A program made the position numbers and the translations under genes. Of a stretch of 64,000 bases of DNA, positions 1 through 18,644 are shown in pieces. Origin of the DNA: Leptospira barantonii. Lineage in GTDB: Bacteria; Spirochaetota; Leptospiria; Leptospirales; Leptospiraceae. The DNA is taken from NCBI RefSeq assembly GCF_002811925.1, contig NZ_NPDS01000002.1:434001-498000 (forward strand), given 5' to 3'. Position 1 is the stretch's first letter, and each line of letters opens with the position of its first letter. The notes under the pieces are model-generated. The model searched no databases and had not been told where the DNA came from. It worked only from the letters and a program-made list of their open reading frames with translations.

Positions 1-32
<32 letters not shown>

Positions 33-36
33 TTCA

Positions 37-1023
37 ATGAAACACTACGACGTATTCGGAGTCGGCAACGCACTCGTGGATATTTTAGTTCCGACGGAAG
101 ACGTATTCATCAAACGTCTCGGCTTCGATAAGGGAATCATGACCTTGGTCGATTCCGAAAAACAAGCGGGAGTTTTAGTCGCGCTTGAAGGAAGTAAACA
201 AGAACTTCGTTCCGGCGGAAGCGCGGCCAATACGATGATCGCTCTCGCCAATTCCGGCGGAACCGGAACTTATACCGGAAAAGTCTCCAAGGATACTTAC
301 GGAGAATTTTACAAACAGGATATGGAAAACGCGGGGATTCTTTTCGAAGTCGCTCCCGAAGATCAAGGCCATACCGGAACCTGTGTCGTATTAACGACTC
401 CGGACGCGGAAAGAACCATGCTCACGCACTTGGGAATTTCCATCACATTACAAAAATCTGATGTGGATCTTTCCAAACTCAAGGCATCTAGCATTTCCTA
501 CATCGAAGGTTATCTCTGGGACGGACAGGGAACCAAAGAAGCTTCCCTTTTGACGATGGAAGAATCCAAAAAGAACGGGGTCAAAGTCGCTTACACTTAC
601 AGCGATCCTTTCTGCGTGAACCGTTCCCGCGAGGACTTTGTTCGCTTAACAAAAGACTACTTTGATATCGTTTTCTGCAACGCGGAAGAAGCCAAAGCCC
701 TTTCTCAAAAAGAGGATAAGCTCGAAGCGTTGAAGTTCATCGCCGGTTTGTCCCCTCTCGTATTTATGACCGATTCGGCAAACGGCGCTTACTTTGCGGA
801 GAATGGGACGATTTCGCACGTGGATGGATTCCCCGTAAAACCGATCGACACGACCGGTGCCGGAGACTGTTTTGCGGCGGGTGTTCTTTACGGACTTACG
901 CACGGTTTCAGTTTGGAAAAATCCACTCGTTGGGGAAACTACGTCGCGTCTAGAATCGTACAAGAAATCGGTCCGAGACTCGGAATCAAACTGATGGGAC
1001 GTCAGGAAGAGATTCTGAAGTAA
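37..1023 (+). CDS. PfkB-family kinase, probable adenosine kinase
   Basis: Ribokinase-fold (PfkB) sugar/nucleoside kinase of 328 aa, the usual family length. The N-terminal strand (FGVGNALVDILV, about residues 7-18) and a Gly-Gly substrate motif near 60-66 (GGSAANT) are present. The C-terminal PfkB signature DTTGAGD at residues 271-277 ends in the catalytic Asp277. An AAAGGA ribosome-binding site lies about 8 bases before the ATG. The overall layout is that of the bacterial adenosine kinase-like group, which phosphorylates adenosine or a related ribosyl compound with ATP in the cytoplasm. The substrate cannot be settled from sequence. It stands alone, convergent with the operon that ends at 1238. 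Confidence 0.85.
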   Translation: MKHYDVFGVGNALVDILVPTEDVFIKRLGFDKGIMTLVDSEKQAGVLVALEGSKQELRSGGSAANTMIALANSGGTGTYTGKVSKDTYGEFYKQDMENAGILFEVAPEDQGHTGTCVVLTTPDAERTMLTHLGISITLQKSDVDLSKLKASSISYIEGYLWDGQGTKEASLLTMEESKKNGVKVAYTYSDPFCVNRSREDFVRLTKDYFDIVFCNAEEAKALSQKEDKLEALKFIAGLSPLVFMTDSANGAYFAENGTISHVDGFPVKPIDTTGAGDCFAAGVLYGLTHGFSLEKSTRWGNYVASRIVQEIGPRLGIKLMGRQEEILK

Positions 1024-1038
1024 GAGTTAAGAGAAAGA

Positions 1039-1060
1039 CTTTGTCGGAGTTCCGACAAAG
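1039..1060. repeat. Palindrome, CTTTGTCGGA / TCCGACAAAG
   Basis: Two perfect 10-base arms separated by GT, 15 bases after the PfkB kinase stop. The core GTCGGA/TCCGAC is shared with the palindrome at 1210-1235. It could be a weak terminator hairpin or a member of a dispersed palindromic family. Confidence 0.6.
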
Positions 1061-1177
1061 CCGAACGCGAAAATTCTACTTTACAAAAGTTGAATTTTCT
1101 GCTAGAGAAAAATTCGTCGAAGTTTTCCCACAAGCCAAGAGCTCAGCGCCTCGCTCTCTATGGATCGCTCGTCATCA

Positions 1178-1219
1178 CCTCCTCCCTAACTCGGGTGGGG
1201 GCGGTTTTTGTTTTTGTCG
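1178..1219 (+). terminator. Putative terminator hairpin with T-rich tail
   Basis: An imperfect GC-rich stem (CCTCCTCCC at 1178-1186 against GGGTGGGGG at 1193-1201, loop TAACTC) is followed by GCGGTTTTTGTTTTT. It would end plus-strand transcription from the kinase gene. The stem has one mismatch and one wobble pair. Confidence 0.4.
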
Positions 1220-1235
1220 GAATTCCGACAAAAAC
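1210..1235. terminator. Perfect 26-base palindrome, probable bidirectional terminator
   Basis: Arms GTTTTTGTCGG and CCGACAAAAAC surround AATT and form a perfect palindrome with a central EcoRI-like GGAATTCC. T-runs leave the stem on both strands. It begins 2 bases beyond the stop of the minus-strand lipoprotein gene, so it likely ends that operon and perhaps also the kinase transcript. Confidence 0.55.
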
Positions 1236-1237
1236 GC

Positions 1238-2527
1238 TCAAGGACAACTTAGATTGACTTGAACTTCGGAACGAGGTGCGTTATCCGGAACCGTAAAGGT
1301 GGTTTCTCTGACGACCGTTTCCGGATAACCGTCCACTCTCGCCAAATCTCCCAAACAACGAAGTCTGTATTCTCCAGGATGAATGTATTTCATCTTTGTC
1401 GCTCCGCCTTGAACGGGAGAAGCCATCAAAGGAAGTTTATTACTCATATCGAGTTCCACGGAACGATAAACTCCGTAGTAGTGTGTAGTCGAAGCGGTTC
1501 CACCTAACACAGTCAAGCTGGACGCGATTTCGGGGCGGATGATTCTCGAGCGAATCAAAAGACCGCCGCCCATATCGGATTCTCCGTTGTGATTGCTGTC
1601 ACTTTTCCAATCGCTTACGCCGACTAACGTTCTTACCCCGCCCAAACTGGAAACGTAAGAATGAACCATTAGGTTTTCCTTCAGGTTGATTCTCACTTCC
1701 AAAATATAAGGATCGAATCCGGGATAAACGATCATGTCCTCGTCTCCGCTATCCGCGGTATAAAGCGCTGGGAACACAAGAGGAGGGAAGATCGTTTTTG
1801 TAGTCGCGTCCGCTCCGGGTTTATAACTCAAACGAGGAACGATATTGATTCCCGGAACTCTATAGTTGTCGAACAAGGTAAGATTGGAAAACGTAAGCCC
1901 CGGCTCGGTCGCCCAAGCGGTAACCAAGTTTCTAAGATACAAACCCGTATAATAAAATTGAACGGGACCGTTTCCGAAAGAACCCCAGTCCGTTGCCGAA
2001 GTCGGATCGTTCGAAGGATAGACGACACCTTCTCCGTTGAAGAATTGAATCGCCTTTAATTCTCCGTCGTTCAAACGACAAGAATTCGAATTCGTAGTAT
2101 AAGGAATCGTACAAAAAACCTGACGGTTCGGAGCGATCTCATCCCAGAATTTTTTTGTGTCCTTTACGTTTTTGATCAAACTGAGATTGTAAAGACCCTG
2201 TTCATACTTCGTGGACATACGAATTTCTCCGATGTCAATGAAGATCGGAAGATTCTGCGCAAGAGGCATTCCGGTTAAATCGGGGATCGGATCCAGACCG
2301 TCCCCCGCGTTGTCCTGATAAATTTGTCCGGTTCCACCGGAATACGCTTCGAAACCGATCGGGTTATCCGTCGCAAAGGTTCCCTTTACGATGAGAAGCA
2401 TTCTTTGGTTGAAAAGAGTACTGATAACCGGATCGCTCGAACCTCTTCCGTGCCAATCTCCGACCCGGCAAAAGAATATTAGAAAACTTGAAAGTAGAAT
2501 TACGAATGGAAAATACGATCTTTTCAT
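1238..2527 (-). CDS. Leptospiral lipoprotein of unknown function
   Basis: 429 aa. The N-terminus MKRSYF plus a hydrophobic run ends in a lipobox at LIFFC (Cys20), followed by a polar Gly/Ser-rich start of the mature protein. This predicts an outer-membrane or periplasmic lipoprotein. The rest is rich in beta-type sequence with no recognised catalytic motif; four further Cys (two near 140-150, two near the C-terminus) could form disulfides. It is the last gene of a minus-strand operon, and its ATG overlaps the stop of the barrel-like gene by four bases (ATGA). I do not recognise the family; a function with the neighbouring barrel protein in the envelope is inference from the overlap. Confidence 0.8.
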   Translation of the reverse strand: MKRSYFPFVILLSSFLIFFCRVGDWHGRGSSDPVISTLFNQRMLLIVKGTFATDNPIGFEAYSGGTGQIYQDNAGDGLDPIPDLTGMPLAQNLPIFIDIGEIRMSTKYEQGLYNLSLIKNVKDTKKFWDEIAPNRQVFCTIPYTTNSNSCRLNDGELKAIQFFNGEGVVYPSNDPTSATDWGSFGNGPVQFYYTGLYLRNLVTAWATEPGLTFSNLTLFDNYRVPGINIVPRLSYKPGADATTKTIFPPLVFPALYTADSGDEDMIVYPGFDPYILEVRINLKENLMVHSYVSSLGGVRTLVGVSDWKSDSNHNGESDMGGGLLIRSRIIRPEIASSLTVLGGTASTTHYYGVYRSVELDMSNKLPLMASPVQGGATKMKYIHPGEYRLRCLGDLARVDGYPETVVRETTFTVPDNAPRSEVQVNLSCP

Positions 2528-3348
2528 AGAAACACGCTCACCATCAGGCCGAATTGAAAGAATTCCGTATCCACGACCCGATAGTAATTCGGGTTGCTCA
2601 ATCTGGAATCGCTGTAAGGACTCGCATAGTAGTATTTCGATTCTTCGGGAGCGTCCAATTGCGATTCGTAAATCTTATTGTAATCGATTCTGATCCCGAT
2701 TCTGATTTTTTTTCCGGCGACAAAACTCGTTTCCAATCCTATCAGCATCATCGGATCCCAACGAGAAGTGTTGGATGGTCTTGCGACTACGAACGCTTCG
2801 CCGCCGCCCGCGCGAAGAATGAACGAAATCGGAAGATCGATCGGAATCTTGTAACCCAACGCGAGATAAACCGGAATCGTAGTCAACGCGCGTTCCGTCG
2901 CGGAAAGATAGTTTGCGTAATACGCTCCCATCTCGAGATAAAAAATCCAAGGCCAAGGAATTCTAAAAAAGAATCCACCACCCAAGGTAGTATCCAAATA
3001 TTTCTGAGTTTCGGTTCCGGGCCAAGGATTGGAAGCCCCGAGCCAAACTCCGATCTCCGACTTTCGATTGTCGTGAATGCCTTCCGCCTTTTCGTCCTCT
3101 TCTTCAGCCGCGGCCTCCGCTTCCTCTTCTTCCTTGGAAACAACGCCGCTGGATGGAAGACTTCCTGTTTGAGTCGAAAGTCTTGGGATAAAATCGGTAA
3201 AGAATTTATTTTTACCGAGGTTCGGTTGATAACCGCCTAAAAGTTCGAAAACTCCCGGTTTTACGGGAGTTGCGGATAAAATTCCGGGAAACATCGTAAG
3301 CAATACGAGGATCGAAGGTTTTGCGGAAATGCGGAAACGGGAGAACAT
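2524..3348 (-). CDS. Secreted protein, probable outer-membrane beta-barrel
   Basis: 274 aa. There is a signal peptide (basic start, hydrophobic 12-25, likely cut after Ala in ILSA). An acidic low-complexity stretch lies at residues 72-90 (runs of Glu/Ala). After it come alternating aromatic/hydrophobic strands such as GGGFFFRIPWPW and YLALGYKIPIDLPISF, ending in FGLMVSVFL, as in small outer-membrane barrels. No named family is recognised. The ATG starts 1 base after the truA stop, and the stop overlaps the downstream lipoprotein start by 4 bases, so the pair is very likely co-translated. The acidic insert near the mature N-terminus is unusual for a barrel and may be a periplasmic or surface linker. 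Confidence 0.75.
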   Translation of the reverse strand: MFSRFRISAKPSILVLLTMFPGILSATPVKPGVFELLGGYQPNLGKNKFFTDFIPRLSTQTGSLPSSGVVSKEEEEAEAAAEEEDEKAEGIHDNRKSEIGVWLGASNPWPGTETQKYLDTTLGGGFFFRIPWPWIFYLEMGAYYANYLSATERALTTIPVYLALGYKIPIDLPISFILRAGGGEAFVVARPSNTSRWDPMMLIGLETSFVAGKKIRIGIRIDYNKIYESQLDAPEESKYYYASPYSDSRLSNPNYYRVVDTEFFQFGLMVSVFL

Positions 3349-3349
3349 C

Positions 3350-5025
<1,676 letters not shown>

Positions 5026-5081
5026 AGTCTTATCTGTGAAAAACCCGAAAAAAACAGGAACGGGCTGTCAATTCGAACACC

Positions 5082-5119
<38 letters not shown>

Positions 5120-5168
5120 CTGTTGCGTCCGGCCTTGAATCCGGAAAAACTTTGGAAAAGGTTAACCG

Positions 5169-6284
<1,116 letters not shown>

Positions 6285-6315
6285 TCTCCATCGAACTTCT
6301 GAATCCTGTTCGGTA

Positions 6316-6344
6316 AAAAAAGCCCGCGTTTCGCGGGCTTTTTC
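6316..6344 (+). terminator. Rho-independent terminator
   Basis: Perfect stem AAAAAGCCCGCG / CGCGGGCTTTTT around TTT, followed by further T residues, 31 bases after the preceding stop. One of the clearest terminators in the window. Confidence 0.9.
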
Positions 6345-6349
6345 TTTAT

Positions 6350-6381
<32 letters not shown>

Positions 6382-6396
6382 GGAAGATAGCTTCCG

Positions 6397-7190
6397 ATGA
6401 ACCCATTGAAATTTATGGAAAGTCGATTGGGCCGCTTTCCGAAATCGTATCGTAAGCTCGTTCTCAAAACGTATTTAATCACGCTCCCGCTCGTATTCAG
6501 TTTTGCATTTCCCAGTTTGGTTGCGGGTTTGTTTTTCGCATTGATCGGAAATCAAAAAAGAAAGAACGCCGCTTTTCTAAAAGGCTCCGCAGTTTGGGGA
6601 AACGCGATTCGTTGGATGTCCGGAACCCGTTTTTTCAGAATCGGAGAATTTCAAATTCCTACCAAAGGTCATATGATCTTTGTGAATCACGTAAACGAAC
6701 TCGACTTTCCTTACGATTGTCTTGTGATCAACAAACCTTATCTTGCGAATCAAGTGATCAAAAAAACGCTGATCGCGTATTGGTGGATGAAGGCGATGGG
6801 TTCGCAGGTTTTCGAATCCTCGAAGGCCGCAACGATCGCGGTGTCCGTAAGAAATCTAATCAAGGGACTCAGCGACGCTTCGTTTATCGTTTATCCGGAA
6901 GGTCATAATTCTTACAGCGAAGAGATCCAACCTATGCAAAAGGGGATGATCAAACTCGCTTGGGAAAATAAAATTCCGGTCGTTGTAGTTCTCAAATCCG
7001 GACTTACCGGTTATCAAACCTTGGAAAAGGGATTTGTGGTCGCTTACAAACAGATCGGAACCTACGACCCTACAAAATATTCCACTTGGGAAGAATTTAA
7101 GGACTTTATCCACGAAACGATGGAACGCGAAAAGAAGGCATTGGACGCAAGTCTTTCTTCCGAAGCGCGAAAGGAATCGGTGTTAGCCTC

Positions 7191-7194
<4 letters not shown>
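6397..7194 (+). CDS. PlsC-type 1-acylglycerol-3-phosphate acyltransferase
   Basis: 265 aa. A hydrophobic N-terminal segment (about 23-50) anchors it to the inner membrane. The acyltransferase block I motif NHxxxxD appears as NHVNELD with His98 and Asp103, and block III appears as YPEGHNS with Glu168-Gly169. These residues carry acyl transfer from acyl-CoA or acyl-ACP to lysophosphatidate or a related acceptor. The stop TGA overlaps the TTG start of the following biotin carboxylase (TTGA), so the genes are co-translated. That links phospholipid acylation with the carboxylase that supplies malonyl-CoA or a related thioester. The exact acceptor is not determined. Confidence 0.85.
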
Positions 7195-8650
<1,456 letters not shown>

Positions 8651-8654
<4 letters not shown>

Positions 8655-9154
8655 TCGAAGAAAATTTTCGTTTTAGACATAGGGAAGAGGAAATCCCCGT
8701 TCGAGTTAGGACCAGTTCTCCCGGCGATATGTCCGTATCGATTACGTTAGGCGAAACCGTTTACGACTTTCGGATCTCCAGAAATTTTCAGAGCGAAGGC
8801 AACGGACTTTTTTCGGGTCCGGGAAATCACTGGAGAATTCTCCGTAAAGGAAATCAGATCTTTATCCACTACAAGGGTTGGAACACAAAGATCCTTCTTT
8901 CCAACCGAGAGATTCATCTCGAAGAAGGAAGCGGCGGTTTGATCAAAAGTCCGATGCCGGGTAAGGTGATTCGAGTTTTAGTCGCTCCCGGAGCTTCCGT
9001 CAAAAAGGGAACCGTTCTTGCGATCGTGGAAGCGATGAAGATGGAGAACAACATTCTTTCCCCGGGCGAAGGAACTGTGGATGAGGTTCTGACGAAAGAA
9101 GGGAATATGGTTTCTCAAGACGACGTCATTCTGAAGTTGAATCTGGGTAAGTGA
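8651..9154 (+). CDS. Biotin carboxyl carrier protein
   Basis: 167 aa with a C-terminal biotinyl domain: SPMPGKVIRVLV, then EAMKMEN with the biotinylated Lys130, then the family ending around VSQDDVILKL. The N-terminal ~90 residues look like the linker/BT-type region found in acyl-CoA carboxylase carrier subunits rather than the Ala/Pro-rich linker of AccB. The GTG start overlaps the carboxylase stop (GTGA), so the two subunits are probably made in fixed proportion. Confidence 0.9.
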
Positions 9155-9175
9155 TCGAACTTCGATTGTTCGTTC

Positions 9176-9868
9176 GTGAGAATGGATTTGAATCTAAACC
9201 GGAAGTCCGCAATTTTTGTTACGATTCTATTCTGCATTCTTCTTTTTGCAAATTGCGAAAAGACATTGAACACTTGGAACGATCTCGATCCAAACTTTCT
9301 TTCGGAATTACAAGCCGAGGAAACAAGTTCTTCCCAAGACGAACTCGACTTGGAAGAAACGAAAAAATTCTTCCTTGAACATCCCGAGTATCTTTCCGAC
9401 GGATTCGACTTTCCCGTTGGAAAACCAAACGCAAAGGGCTATATAGACAAACAACCTTTTGGAAAGAATTTTCATCTCGGCGAAGATTGGAACGCGTCCG
9501 GACGCAACGACTACGGCGATCCGGTGTATTCGGTTTCTCATGGAATCGTGAAGTTCGCGGGAAAAGAAGGACCGGGTTGGGGAAACGTAATCATCATCAC
9601 ACATCGACTTCCGAGCGGCAAGTGGATCAATTCCTTATACGCGCATCTTTCCAAAATGAACGTAGCTTCGGGTGATAAGATCCGCAGAGGAAATAAAATC
9701 GGAAGAATAGGAGACGCAGACGGACGTTACGGACCTCATCTTCACTTTGAACTGAGGGATGATTATTTTCTTCCCACAGGTCCGGGATATGATCGAAATC
9801 CGAAAGGATATCTCAATCCGAAAGAATTCATACGAGCCAATCGAAAATTAAGAAAACGTTCTTTTTAG
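9176..9868 (+). CDS. M23 family metallopeptidase lipoprotein
   Basis: 230 aa from the GTG at 9176; the ATG at 9182 is equally possible. A hydrophobic segment ends in a lipobox FANC, predicting a lipid anchor. The LytM/M23 domain has the zinc ligands HLGEDW (H-x3-D), the Gly-rich strand, and the second motif HLHFEL near residue 192. Such enzymes cut peptide cross-links in peptidoglycan or activate amidases in the periplasm. It follows the BCCP gene by 21 bases and may be co-transcribed, without an obvious functional link. Confidence 0.85.
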   Translation: MRMDLNLNRKSAIFVTILFCILLFANCEKTLNTWNDLDPNFLSELQAEETSSSQDELDLEETKKFFLEHPEYLSDGFDFPVGKPNAKGYIDKQPFGKNFHLGEDWNASGRNDYGDPVYSVSHGIVKFAGKEGPGWGNVIIITHRLPSGKWINSLYAHLSKMNVASGDKIRRGNKIGRIGDADGRYGPHLHFELRDDYFLPTGPGYDRNPKGYLNPKEFIRANRKLRKRSF

Positions 9869-10154
9869 AACGGGATAAAATTCTATCTATCATTTGAAAC
9901 GTGGCGTTCCTTTCGGTAAACGCGCGTTCGCCTTGGAAACATCTTATTTCAGCGGAAAACAAATCGAAATCCGATTGAAATCGCTCCGTCATAATCGGCG
10001 TTCCTTCTTTCCAAGTTATTATACCAATTGTTATGAATAACTGGAATTCGACCCTAGTTTTCCTAACGTATTTCCCAATTCTTGGAAAAATCCTATTGAC
10101 AGTATGCCGCCAAACCGTTTCCGTTTTGTTCTGAAATATAGAAACAGGAAATCC

Positions 10155-11702
10155 ATGAAGAATTTTCTAAAAATCGTAAGTATTGCAACCTGTCTACTCG
10201 CTCTCACCTTAACTACGGGGACAGTGTATGCGCAGGACAAAGAGGACTGTTCCAAGTTGGCGTTTGTCGATTATAGCAATCGAAAGCCAAGAACGGATCT
10301 ACCGTTTGAAATCTCCGAAATGAGACGTTTGAGACCCGAAGACATCTGTAAAAAGAAAGAAGGTTGGTTCCCGACAGGGCTTCCTCTTTTGAACTCCGAC
10401 CCAAACGTGGGTGTGGGTTACGGTGTGCGGGTGTTCCTCATCAACAACGGAAAAAAGTCTGATCCGTTTTTTGAATACGCTCCTTATCGTTTTCGGATGT
10501 TCGCTCAGTATTTTAATACCACAAAAAACAGACAGTATCAGGACGTCAGCTTCGACGCACCTTATCTCTTCGACACGAAGTGGAGATTGCGCGGGGATTT
10601 GATCTATGATACAAACCCGAACACGTTGTATTACGGGATCGGCGAGAAATCTCTTGAAACTCTTTCTTATCAGGAAAGAAACCAGCCCGGCGGAGAAGTC
10701 GTAAGAAACGCGACCTATCACAATCGCGAACAGAACATTTATTTCACAAGACCCGGTGGTCCCGGAGACCCCGTTGAATTTCAAGGGAATAATTATTCGG
10801 GATTTCCTACAAACGACGCGTTTCGCGTAACGGATCGGATGTACAACCGATACGATATCCGTTCTCCACAGGCGAACCTCAGCGGCGAGCATATCTTTTT
10901 CGGCGGTTTGGTTCGGATGGTTGCGGGACTTCGTGTTTCGCAGAACATAGTAAAGACGTTTGACGGTCAGTTCGTAAAAAGTACGGATCCTTTGACGGAC
11001 GGAACTCCGTTCAGCAATACCGGATTGGCTCCTGCAGGAAAGACGAAAGTGACCGAGGATGCGCAAGCGGGAAGAATCATCGGTGCCAACGGAGGAAACG
11101 TAAACTCCGTCCGTTTCGGTTTGGTATTGGATACCCGAGACTTGGAGCCGGATCCGAACCGAGGGGTTTTCTTAGAAGCTACATATGAAAAGGTCGCGAA
11201 GTCATTGGGTTCCGACTTTCAATATTCGAAATATTTCACACAGATGAAAGTATTCTATAGTCCGTTTCCGAAAACATTTGATAAACTGGTAATCGCAGGC
11301 CGAGGCGCGTTCGGGATGACCGACGGGGACGCTCCGTTCTTCGAATACAGAAACCTTTGGTCCACGGAAGGTGGGATCACCGGTCTCGGGGGTTTAAGAA
11401 CCTTACGCGGTTACAAACAGGATCGTTTTGCCGGTAAGGCGATGGGATGGGGGAACGTAGAAGTTCGTTGGAAGTTTTTCGATTTTACGGTCGCAGGACA
11501 ACACTTCGCATTAAACCTCGTTCCGTTTATGGATTTCGGTCGGGTTTGGGACGATGAGCATAACGTGGGACTCAAAGATTATAAATATTCCCGAGGTTTG
11601 GGATTTAGAATCGCTTGGAACCAAAGTACGATCCTTATGTTGGATTACGCGGTTTCCAAAGAAGACAAACAGATATTTATGAACTTTAACCACATTTTCT
11701 GA
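10155..11702 (+). CDS. Omp85/D15-like surface antigen, outer-membrane barrel (copy 1)
   Basis: About 515 aa from ATG 10155, which follows an AGGAA Shine-Dalgarno and directly precedes a signal peptide ([19 protein letters not shown], cleaved near VYAQ). An upstream in-frame ATG at 10104 would put a charged leader before it and is disfavoured. The C-terminal two thirds match the Omp85/surface antigen D15 barrel: [16 protein letters not shown] is the conserved loop-6-like motif, and the chain ends in a Phe (NHIF) typical of outer-membrane proteins. No clear POTRA series is present, so it is a short Omp85 relative rather than BamA. It is a close paralogue of the gene at 12627. A TTGACA lies at 10096. 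Confidence 0.85.
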   Translation: MKNFLKIVSIATCLLALTLTTGTVYAQDKEDCSKLAFVDYSNRKPRTDLPFEISEMRRLRPEDICKKKEGWFPTGLPLLNSDPNVGVGYGVRVFLINNGKKSDPFFEYAPYRFRMFAQYFNTTKNRQYQDVSFDAPYLFDTKWRLRGDLIYDTNPNTLYYGIGEKSLETLSYQERNQPGGEVVRNATYHNREQNIYFTRPGGPGDPVEFQGNNYSGFPTNDAFRVTDRMYNRYDIRSPQANLSGEHIFFGGLVRMVAGLRVSQNIVKTFDGQFVKSTDPLTDGTPFSNTGLAPAGKTKVTEDAQAGRIIGANGGNVNSVRFGLVLDTRDLEPDPNRGVFLEATYEKVAKSLGSDFQYSKYFTQMKVFYSPFPKTFDKLVIAGRGAFGMTDGDAPFFEYRNLWSTEGGITGLGGLRTLRGYKQDRFAGKAMGWGNVEVRWKFFDFTVAGQHFALNLVPFMDFGRVWDDEHNVGLKDYKYSRGLGFRIAWNQSTILMLDYAVSKEDKQIFMNFNHIF

Positions 11703-11715
11703 GGAAATTGAAATC

Positions 11716-12399
11716 ATGAAAAAATATAAGAATATTCTAATACTCAGTATCGCGCTTTCTCTCTTCGCAAACTGCGAGGAAAAGCCGGACGATACGACTC
11801 TGGGCTTTATCAACGAAGATTCCAAGGTTCTTCTTGCGGGAATGATTTTTTTCAGCCCGTATGTGGCCGATCCCGCTTCCGGAACGATTTCGAATAACGT
11901 AACGGGACTTATGTGGAAGATTTGTTCTCAAGGACAGGTTTTGAGAATCGGTCAGAACGGAACATACGATTGCGAAGGTGTGAACAACACTTCCACCGTG
12001 ATCGGAAGATACGGAGCCACTTTGCTTCAGTATTGTTCATTGAACTTAAACGATTGTAATACGATCGCTTTGCCTCCGGTATTGGTGGGACAAACTCCCG
12101 GTTTTACGGGAACGAGCGAGGCTTATACTTCCTGCGCCGCGGATCGTACTGCTGGTCGTTCGGATTGGAGAGTTCCTAGTTTTACAGAGTTAAAGGCTTT
12201 GACCGGTTCTGGAAGTTTGAACGCGCTTCTATTAAAGTTTCCGAATACCGTGGAAGACTATTACTGGTCTTCTTGGGCGAAGGAAGGGGCGGTGGATACC
12301 GCACGCGCCGTAAACTTCGGAGCCACACATTTCGGGGACGATACAACTTTTGCAAAAACGAGCCGTTACTTCGTTCGTTGTGTGAGAAATCTCCCGTAA
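11716..12399 (+). CDS. DUF1566 domain lipoprotein
   Basis: 227 aa. The signal peptide ends in a lipobox (SLFANC, Cys near 20). The body is the DUF1566/Lcl C-terminal fold, recognisable from [26 protein letters not shown] and the closing [10 protein letters not shown]. Paired Cys probably form disulfides, and family members are often adhesin-like. The gene begins 13 bases after the first Omp85-like gene and is followed by a terminator, so it forms a two-gene unit with the barrel. Function unknown; surface exposure is inferred. Confidence 0.8.
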   Translation: MKKYKNILILSIALSLFANCEEKPDDTTLGFINEDSKVLLAGMIFFSPYVADPASGTISNNVTGLMWKICSQGQVLRIGQNGTYDCEGVNNTSTVIGRYGATLLQYCSLNLNDCNTIALPPVLVGQTPGFTGTSEAYTSCAADRTAGRSDWRVPSFTELKALTGSGSLNALLLKFPNTVEDYYWSSWAKEGAVDTARAVNFGATHFGDDTTFAKTSRYFVRCVRNLP

Positions 12400-12436
12400 C
12401 AAAGTCGCCCTAAGCGGACTTTCATTTCCAAAAACA

Positions 12437-12472
12437 AAAAAGACCGCCTGATCGACTATGGGCGGTTTTGAT
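12437..12472 (+). terminator. Putative Rho-independent terminator
   Basis: Stem ACCGCC (12443-12448) / GGCGGT (12461-12466) with a 12-base loop, A-rich on the left and TTTT on the right, 40 bases after the DUF1566 stop. Confidence 0.65.
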
Positions 12473-12626
12473 TCGCGCTTCTCCTTTGAACATCGAGAAT
12501 GTGCGGAATCGGATCTTCAAAAGAGTTGGGTGAACATCGATCGAATCGCAAATGTGAGCAAAATCTCATATTCGATTTGACAGCTAAAGTAGATTGGTTA
12601 GAAGTTTGTAATCGTTTGGTGCCGCT

Positions 12627-14186
<1,560 letters not shown>

Positions 14187-14244
14187 AATTAAAATATTCT
14201 AGAATTTTAAAGTGTTTCTGTAAAAAATACGCGTCTTTGAAATT

Positions 14245-15843
<1,599 letters not shown>

Positions 15844-15844
15844 A

Positions 15845-17669
<1,825 letters not shown>

Positions 17670-17671
<2 letters not shown>

Positions 17672-18644
17672 GTCCCTCGGATTTCAGGAAATTTTCGGTT
17701 CATTCTCTATTCAAATCTCAAAGTGTCAATCTCTTTGGAGCGGAAGTTTCGTCTCGATTCTCTTGATTTTTGTTTTCTCATGTTCCACGGTTTCCATGCC
17801 CGGCTCGGGAAGATTCGCGCTCGAGATGATTCAAGAACAGGCCATTTTGGAATTTTACGGAACGCCCGACGAAAGAGAATCCGCGATCAAACTCTTACGA
17901 TCCAGTTGCCGATCCTTACATCCAGAACGCGCCTTGTCCTGTTACAATCTTTCCGTACTTTTGTCCTCGTCCAAAAATTATCCCGAAGCCCTCGAATACG
18001 CTCTTCGAGCGAGAAAGGCCGATCCGAGCGATACCTTGTATCGGGATCAGGTTTTCCAAGTCGCTTATTATTTGGAACTGGAACAAGGTGAAACCCTTTC
18101 CTCGGACGAAGTGGAAAAAAGATATTTCCGAGCGATCAAAAACTGCAAGGCCGGAAAAAGAAACGAAACCCTCGCGGATCTGATCGTTCTCGCGGACTTA
18201 AAGGAGATCGGAAGAGAATCTTTGAAAAAAGGAATTTTCTCCGAATGTGTGGGAGAATCCGAATCCCTCGTCCACGTAAAACCGAACGAGATCAACTATA
18301 CAAAAGAATATTATAAATTTCTGGAGAATTCGCATCCCTACAAAGAAGTCTGGGACGTAACCGGAGTCGTGCGAAAACAAACTTTGGAAAAGATGCAAAC
18401 CCCGAACCAGGAAGTCACAAAGGCTTGGAAAGAATTCAGACAATCCGTACGATCCAAAAATAAACCGCAAGCCGCGGAACATCTCAAGAAATTCAAACAA
18501 AGTCTGGAAACGATTTCACAAAAAAGTCAGCACGCGAAAAATCTCGCGGTTCATCTCAAAAAAGCGGCGTATTATCTGATCCAAGGAGATCCGAACTTCG
18601 AAGGATTTCGTCATCTCACGAAAGAGCTTGAAGATAATCCTTAA
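17670..18644 (+). CDS. Lipoprotein with tetratricopeptide-like helices
   Basis: 324 aa from ATG 17670. The open frame extends upstream, but that part lies antisense to the ctpA signal-peptide region. From 17670 a 38-residue leader ends in a lipobox VFSC (Cys38). After it come helical pairs of TPR type ([32 protein letters not shown]). The C-terminal half is charged and helical. It may act as a periplasmic scaffold; no catalytic motif is seen. It is divergent from ctpA with overlapping start codons, and its 3' end overlaps pdxJ on the other strand by 29 bases. Confidence 0.75.

Noticed and set aside
1041..1262. 73-codon plus-strand frame after the PfkB kinase
   Set aside because: It crosses both palindromes and the terminator-like stretch, has no ribosome site and no protein-like pattern.
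2554..3240. 228-codon plus-strand frame
   Set aside because: Antisense to the barrel gene, rich in Arg and Phe from complementary codons; typical shadow frame.
10299..11066. 255-codon minus-strand frame
   Set aside because: Antisense to an Omp85-like gene whose signal peptide, motifs and C-terminus are all convincing.
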